64,000 nt of DNA from Enchytraeus crypticus. Lineage: Eukaryota; Annelida; Clitellata; Enchytraeida; Enchytraeidae. Location: positions 1,901,001 through 1,965,000 of the forward strand of contig CAJHZI010000425.1 in NCBI GenBank assembly GCA_905160935.1. Direction: 5' to 3'. Position 1 is the first letter of the stretch. Every line of letters begins with the position of its first letter. The position numbers and the translations under genes are program-made. Below the pieces are notes generated by a model. The model did not search any database. It saw only the letters and a list, made by a program, of their open reading frames with translations, and was not told the DNA's origin. Shown piece by piece: positions 49,501-58,700 of the stretch.

Positions 49501-50832
49501 CGGTCACCGAGCATTGAGAGGCAGGGGAGAGGGTCGTTTAAGAATTCGGTTGCAAAATAATGTTATCATAAACTGCTACTTTATGACGACAGAAGAATAC
49601 TCTAAGCTTAAATGGTTTGCTCATTTTTCAAATCGTTGCTCTTGATGATATTTTTAATGCTCATTTTTCAAATCATTGCTTTTGATAATATTGTTTAATA
49701 AGTAAAAGCAATGTTTAGCATAATGATAAGTATTTAAAGAAAATGTTCACACGTATTGACAATTCAAAGATCATACCTTTTTAACCAATTAGAAATCTCT
49801 AAGAAAATTAGCCTAAAATAGAAGGCCCAAACTGAGCTTTAGTGACCGAATGGATATCAGTGGCTGGTGTGGTTTGACTGCTATGCCATAGACCTATTTC
49901 TACGTATATTTACATCTATGATCCTTCCTTTGAGCTAATGGTCCCATCAATATTATATTTCTCGTTTTACATATATCTTGCATCATTCTTAAGCAAATAT
50001 AGGACTGGAAGAATAGTTAAAGGATTTATAATTATTGATAAAAATTAGTATAATCATCATCATTTATCATATTCATCATCATCATCAGTATCGTCATCAT
50101 CTTCATCATTATCATCATCATCATCATTTCTGCAATTATAATAACACTCATCGTGAACCCAGCTTGACATTTAACCCTATCTTGATATTTTTAGTGTGCG
50201 CAACAATATCAAGAGGAACCTTTTCACTGATCGGAGCGATACATCGCACTACTTTCAACTCTGTCGACGCATTTTGTCGCATTTTTCACATGCCTTACAT
50301 AACAACGACCGCGCCGATAAACGAATCCCTAGTTCCTTCCACTCCAACGAGATCCCTGGCGCAGTCCGGCCCCGGGGGATCATCAGCGACGTCCCCGAGC
50401 CCCCGGGCCTCTCAGGCAGGCCCACTCCCGCCCATCAGAGGGCCTGCCCAGGGAGTGAACCAGCAAGAGGGCTTCCTCATATACATGCGACCTTCCTATG
50501 ACAGGGCCCTAATTGACGTCATAAAGTTCTACAAGTGGCCTAAGATTTTCTATATTTATGATTCAACGGAAGGTTCGTATAGTAGGGATTTATTATTTGA
50601 TTTTTAATTTGGCTTTACTATTTGAGATTATTTATTTTATCATATATTTATTTTTATGGTTTATAATTTATTAATTATTTAGTATGAGGTAGATAGAAAG
50701 CAAAATAAAATACTGGAAACTTGAAATGGAATTAGAAAATCTTAATTACAAAAATACGTAAGATACTGTATTGACCAATACTATATAAAACTGCCCTTTT
50801 CTGATTGGCTAGGCCTAGCAGTCACGCTGCTA

Positions 50833-50869
<37 letters not shown>

Positions 50870-52715
50870 ACTCTCTCAAACTAGCTTTCTCTGATACCAT
50901 CGCCGAGTGAAGAAACAAGCGTTAAAATTTAATTCTGATGTGTAGGCATTCTGCAGCGTTGCACTTCGTACTCTAGATAAATACCCTGTGTTATAAGTGA
51001 TATAAGTTATATAAGTGTTATAAGTGTTATGAGTGATATAAGTGTTGTAAGTGATATAAGTGTTATAAGTGATATAAGTGTTATAAGTGATATAAGTGTT
51101 ATAAGTGATATAAGTGATTTAAGTGATATAAGTGTTTTAAGTGATAAAAGTGTTATAAGGGTTACAAGGGATTAATTGCTCTTTGTGCTACTCTTAGTTG
51201 TTGTTTTGTCTCGTGTTTGAGGTTTTATTATTTAAAATAGCACGTTGTTAAAATTTCAGTAATAAAAGCATTAAGTTAAACTATGAATAGCCGTTTGTTT
51301 TCTATCTTCTCTTCTGTTCTGCAATATTAAATATTGATATAATAGAGAATAGTATCTAATGGTAATTAGTTTTACATATGAGCAGGAAACCGTTCTATAG
51401 TGATACTGGAGATGGACTCCGGTAAACATTCGCATTACGAATAAGTACAGCACGCTCCGATGGCTCTGAATATCATCTAAGTCAATATAATTCTAGAATA
51501 TCCTAGCTTGATCCCGATGACCAACGAAATTCCACAACCCCCACATCTGTAGTATCGTAATCAGTCGAAATATTTCTGAAATTCTCTTTAGACTTATAGC
51601 CAAAGAATTCTGATTACTACTATTTTTATAGTCCTGTATCTATGATTACAGTCAGGTCAACATAATTCTACATTCTTCACATTTTGACTCATAATCAACC
51701 ATATTCTACAAGGCCAACACTTGATTAACATAGTTCTACAATCTCCAGTTAAAGGATGAGAAAAAGATTTGCAAAAATATAATGTAGATATGAATGAGAA
51801 ACTGAGGCACTGGTTTCAACCCGTAGTCATTCTATGGTAAAGAATAACTTAAACAATTACTCAAGGAACCATTTATTAGTACGTTTTATGGCGAATTTCA
51901 TTCATTTCATGGGGTAACTAATAGGCAACTGTTATAGATAAAGCAGTCAATCTCTGCATAGATTTAAGTGATTATGCTATTTGTGTTTATTTAGATTCAG
52001 TTACAAATAAATGATAATGGTTCTCTCTCTCTCTCTCTCTCTCTCTCTCCCAACTGAACATTTTATCTGGGCCTAAACTGTGAGCTCTCTTGAAAGTGTT
52101 CAAAAGTGGTTCGCGAGTCTCGAAATGATTAGAGCCGCCGCACTATGTGAGACTGAACTGATGCGGGTTGGGTGACCCTATTTGTAACCAGAGCTTTCTC
52201 GCTACAAGGTAACATAACAGCACGTAACGAGAATGGATGCTGAGGTCAGGTGAAGGGCACTCGAGGGTTAACTATATCATTGTGCTGGATCTCGCACGAC
52301 ACAAAAGTCTGTGACAAAATCTCTTCCTACCGTTGTCCTGGATTCTGGACTTCACGAATAGAACTGAAACAGAAAATATGATCCGCTTTAAATTTTCGTA
52401 GAGTTTTAATTGTCATTGATACAAATTTATAATACGAGCTTGTATTCATAGTACATTTAGTAAGACGCGGCTAAGCAAGAACTGAGGAAGCAACTGGAAA
52501 ACCACCCAAACGCCATATTTTTCTCACATTCAAGGCTACGTACGTGTAAGGTGTGGATAAGGAAGGCGTAGCCTTTTGTGAAGGGAGTTACTAGTTGAGA
52601 TGTAGAGTGTTCTCTATCAACGTGTAAAAGCAGACTTTGGGTATGAACATGTACCTTGGACCTGCCACTTGACATTACAATATATATATATAGTATATAT
52701 ATACATATATATATA

Positions 52716-52746
<31 letters not shown>

Positions 52747-55700
52747 CTGTGTATATATATATACATATCCATACATGTATATATATATGCATTATTGTGA
52801 ACTATTAAGGCTTATAACCTACTTTGTAGCAGGCTATTCAGAAAAGTAAGAGGTTTGAAAACCAATCGGAGAGTCTGAGAAAGCATCTTGAGGAAGTTTT
52901 GTTACAGAGACGGGCGTTAACAAGATTTTGCAGTTTTACAAGTGTAGCTTATTGGAGTCATATATGACAGAGTAGTGATTTCTTAAGTCTGATGCCTAAG
53001 GCAAATTACTTCTATAAAGGATGATGAAGACAGGAGAAACAGAATATCGAAGACAAAAATACTTTTTGTTGTCCGTCGCCTAAAGAACTTGTAGTGTTTC
53101 TTCCTTCCAATTCAATTTTGATTAAATCAGTCAAATCCTAAAGTAGATGAAGTCAGAGAAAATGTAAGAAGTTGTTTTTATTTTCTAAGATTTCTCCATG
53201 AGACTTGAGTCACATGACTGTTGTATATAATAAAACCTGATCTTTCCTCAAAATTCTTCACTCCAAATCAAAGGTTTAAAAACAAATGTTGTTTTCGATT
53301 GTTATTATCGTGTCGATAATACAGCTAAAGACAAAATTAAAGCTCTGATATGATAAAATGTAAATTTAAAATATTCTGCAAAATAGACCTAAAGCAAAAA
53401 TTTATTGATGAGGTTATCTACTTATATTAAATGTTATTAATAGTTTTAACAATACTCGAATTTTTAGTGTAGTATTTTATTTTATTTTATAGTTAAAATG
53501 AAAATGTGGTGATTTAGGTTTTTTAAAACAACGGTATTCAAATTTACGGTATACCTGCTAGATAGGTAGGATAGCGGCCTACAGATTCGACTCAAAGGCG
53601 AAAGTTTACCCCTTGTTAATTAGACGCGGAAATTTATACTTGTCAATAACTTTGCTTTAAATAAAAGAAAGGTAAAAATGTGTATAAAATTAATTGATGA
53701 ATGTCAATGATTTAACTTGCTTTGCGAATAATTTAAATTCTTCTATAATGAAGATATCTAAAAAAAATTAAGCGCAAACGTTACCGTGAACAATTTCCTT
53801 TAAGATTTTATACCTACTTTTGAGGCTGAGAAGCTACTTAAAACCTGTAGAAATATGCCTATGTCCATAAAATCATTCTAGTGGCATTATTTATAATTTG
53901 ATATATAATACTGTTTTGTTGTGTTATGAAGTACAGAATAAAATAATTCATACATTAACGTAACACACTCTATCTCAGTGCACTGTCTACTAGCAGGTCC
54001 GTGGTATACAACGTCTCCACTCTTCTCAGTCTTCCGCTTTCCTCTATATGTCCACTTACCAGTGGATTTTTAAATCATCTATAACATAACAAACAACAAC
54101 GTAACAACGTGTTAGTTTCCTACTTTTTAAATGAAAAATAGTAATCATTATTGGTATTTTTTTCAAATAATTGCGAAATATTTAGGTGCTAATGTTTGAT
54201 CCTTTATTACCGCTTCACATATGCATGAAATTTTGTAGTGTACCTATCCTTCTGTGTCTGACTTATACTGTATGTTGTGCTGAATTGATTAGCAAGAAAA
54301 AAAATTTAAAAAATGTTATTAACGTAACACATGATCTACTAAATCAGGAGTAATTAATTTCTACGATGCAGACATCGAACGAAGGATAGCGCTTGCTTAC
54401 CGGACCTGTTAATTAAGACACACCTCTGCCAGCCAATATTGCGAGTACGACGAGAAAATGTGTGTTTATGACACTTCAGTGGGCTTGAGTGAAGGCATTT
54501 CTCAGCGGGAAACAAAAATTATTCCAACTTTCAGACTGACCGTAATCTCACCGGTAATTGTTTGAAAGCATTTGCCTCGAGAAATTCCTGCATCGGCTTT
54601 GCTTCAGTAAGGATTTTATATTCTCCGGACTTATCATAGTGATGACTTTTGAGAATACTGTAAGCGAAAACTGCTTGTGTTTTGAGCGCTGACTATTGCA
54701 GATACTGAATCAGGCGGAGGCTCATTCAGACTATGAAGATTTGTTGGAAATCACTTTTTAAATTTTGGTATCTATTCAGATGTGAAATATTGTTCAGCAA
54801 TTGCGTTGCAAAGATTTTCTTAATGTTTTATGGTGCGCTCATTAAGACACTAAATAATCCAGGTGGCTAAAATTGTTCCCTAAACATGCCATTTGATAGA
54901 ATACTGAATAGACCAGATTGACCAGATTAGATGTATTGAGATTTATTATGTTTAGCAAAAATGTCAATTTAATTGAAATTACTGAAATGTTAAAGGGTAA
55001 TTTCAAGGGAAATTTTATCTCTCAAAAGAGTTTCAGCAATGGGTGAAAATTAAGGGTTTTGAATTTCTTCAATTGTAATTTAGTCATATAATTTTATATC
55101 TTTGGACTAATTTTCTGGATTTTGAAATTTTCACCACTTTTAAATCTTGTTTTTGCTCGCCGGCTTGGATTTAACTCAATAGTGTTCTATGTTATCATGA
55201 TGACAGGGTCAGTCTAATTGTTGAATGCCTTGATAGCGTAGGGGTAACGTCGTGAAGTTTTAAATGACAGATCCTGAGGTGAATTGAACCCTCTTGGGTT
55301 CGAATGCCGGCCGCGCTGATCTGAGAGTAAAATCTCCGACATTCACTAGACTGGTTATACGGAAAATAACATAACATTACAGAGTCAGGAAGAAATTATA
55401 TGCTTGTTTAAGACTCATCAGGCTCTTAACTAAAACCAATCAACATTAATCAAATCGTACAGACTTCATGTCAACATGTCAAATTTATACATAGCCTATG
55501 TATAACACCGAACATGCAATTAGCATCTAATTTACATGTTCTAATGTTTATCATATTTATTTTTAAAAGCATTCACTGATTCTGCTTCCACAACTTCGCT
55601 TTGCAAACTATTCCAAGCATTTATAACTCTTTGACTAAAAAAATTTCCTTAATCTAGTCTACTTCTAAATTTATTAAGTTTATAGATATGTCCCCTTGTG

Positions 55701-58700
55701 TTTCTGTTGTTTGATAAATTAAACCAAATACTATGGTTAACTTTGCTGAAGCCTTTGAGTATCTTAAAAACTTCTATTAAATCTCCTCTAGTTCTTCTCT
55801 CACTTAAAGAGGTTAATCCTACGAATTTTAGTCTATTCTCGTAACTAAGTTTTTGACAGTCAAATACCAGCCTTGTTGCTCTGGCTTGTACCCTTTCTAA
55901 TTTATCAATATCTTTCTTAAGATATGGGCACCAAGCCTGAACGCAGTATTCAAGTTTGGGCCATACAAGAGCCTTATATAGCTTTACTACGATATCTTTA
56001 TTTCTACATGCAATTGTTCTTTTAATCATTCTTAATACACAATTAGCACTATTTACAACTTTATTACAATTTCGCTAAATTTAAAAGAGCTATCCACAAA
56101 GACTCCTAAATCCCTCTCACTGTTTGTGGATTTTAATTTTATATTGTTCAATGTATACTCAATTTCTAAATGATTATTCCCTATATGCATAACTCTACAT
56201 TTCTCAGCATTGAACTCCATTAGCCAATCCCTAGACCAGTTCTGTAATATTTTTAAATCATACTTTAAAATCTCAGCATCTTCAATGTTGTTTACTATCC
56301 TTGCTACTTTAGAATCATCTGCAAATTTACTAAATTTAGATACAATATCTATGTCAATGTCATTGATATAAACTAAAAATAATAGAGGTCCCAAAACAGA
56401 GCCCTGTGGCACACCACTCTTCACTGCTTCCCATTCCGAGAACTCGTCCTCGACACACACCCTTTGTTTTCTATTGCTTAACCAATTGCCTATCCACTTT
56501 AAAAGTTTGCCCGTTATTCCATGTGCTTTCAACTTACTAAGTAATCTTTTATGTGGAACTTTATCAAACGCTTAACAAAGTCTAGATATAAGATATCAAT
56601 GCTATTTTTATTATCTACTTCCTTTGTAATATATTCTAAAAAATCTAGCAAATTAGTTAAATAAGAACGCCCACTAATAAAACCATGCTGACTATTTCTA
56701 ATTAAGTTATATTCTTCCAAGAAACTAATTATTTTATCCCTAATAACGCTTTCAAATGTCTTACCGATTATACTTGTTAAGCTTATGGGCCTATAATTTT
56801 CTGCTTTATCCCTATTTCCCTTTTTATGTATTGGTACAACATTGGCATTCTTAAAATCTTGAGGAATCACCCCTGTTTTCATTGAAGCTTTTAGTAGGTT
56901 TAATAGAGCTGGTGCTAATTCATTTCTTGGCTCCGAAATCAGTTTTCCATGAATCTCATCTGGACCTTGACTTCTATTGATATTTAGCTGGTCTATTTAA
57001 ATGGTCTAACTTGCCAAAAGGTTTAAACATGTGGCGCTAAAAGTGATAGATATCAACATTGTTGATAATTTCACTATAATGCGTGTTTAATGGCTGGAGC
57101 CAGTGGCGATGTCAGTAAGTTATTCGACCGCGGATCAGTATGTGCGGGTTCAAAACCTGGGATTGCCCGTCACTGACATCGCTCTGGAGTGAAGAAACTG
57201 ACGTTAACATTTTTTGTCAGTTTATTTTACTCTACAGCTTGCTGTTGTTGTTATGTAATAGCTTTTCTAAAAACAAAGATCAATTAAATATTTATGTGCT
57301 CTCTCTCTCTCTCTCTCTCTCTTATTTTATCCAAGCGGCAAGTAACAGTGTATATTCCTATTCATAGTCTGCTTTATTCACCTTCTTTTACCTTCCAGTA
57401 AGAGAACTCCATCGATCAAGATATTGACTCCTAGAAAAAGGCTAAACTCTTCTAATCCTTACTGTAGCCCTTGAATTTAGAAAGTTATGCTTCAGAGTTT
57501 TCCAATGCTACTTTTATTCTTTCTTAATCGTCTCTTACGATACGTACAGTTCTCGGTTTGTCTATTTTGTAGTGGCCAAGATACAGCAGGGGTAATATAT
57601 TTATTCTATGATTTGTTTATTACTATTCTAAATTCTGTTTAATGTTATAGTACTGTATATATTAATGTACGATATTTGATATACCTTTAGTGAAAACTGA
57701 TAAATCATGCGGCTAACTAGTCAAGCGGTCAAACATTTTTATCTATATGTCAATAATAAGCTTGCACAAATGACTATTAATGAAAAATCTCTCAGAATAA
57801 ACTCTGTCCTAGAATTAACTGAAAATAACCTGATTTTAACAAGGTCACAACCTTTCCATGCTAAACTTCTTCTGTATATTCGGTAGTAATTGTAAATGTA
57901 ATAACTGATTCATTCAAGATAGCCTCCACGCAATATCTTAAAATTCCATTAGTTTCACGTCGTTTGGGCATCAGTCTCCCCAGCTATATAAAATCCTAGT
58001 CTAGTAAGATTTATTAGGAACTCTCTACCCACTTCGGATATTCCGCTGCCGGATGGACTTTAAATAAAGTCCATGAACTAATCGACCCGTACCTCTATGG
58101 AAATTTATGGAAGCCATTAGTATAATAAAATTGCGTATAAATCTAAAACGGAGAAGCGTGGAAGCGTTGAAGTGTGCATGCAAAGATTTGCATTCATGAA
58201 GACTGTATCCATGACATAGCTGAAGTCCTAACAAAATTTGAATAAAAAATGTCTCGATAAATCTGCAATAGAACCTAACGACTGATGGCGCTGGAGAAAG
58301 GTTATGGCGTAAAGTAAGGAATGAATACAAATGCGGACTCTGTACCTGCACGAGAAAAACGCTAAGAAGAGGAATACAAATAGACACTTTAAGCTAATTT
58401 GGCAATTTGTAGTAGGTTAATCTTCTTAGTAGCCTACAATGGACATTTTGTTGTGCAGTGACACAGTTAACCCTTTTTATTTTACTAATTTATATGAAAC
58501 ACGACCCTAGTATGTTCAGCGCAACTCTAACCTTTGCTAACATAGCTGGAAATGCGTGTGTATTCTTTGAAGTAAATGTCTGCTTTCTTAGTTACTTTTA
58601 TGTTTGAACTAACTACGTTTTCTTGATTCACATAACGAACATAAATATTTTACTCATTCAAAATATGCAACTGCCTCCTGTGGGCCTGTATTTCAGTTTA

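Noticed and set aside
58025-58387. Minus-strand frame of 120 codons in receptor intron 3
   Set aside because: No recognisable domain, no splice partners, and no composition difference strong enough to support coding.
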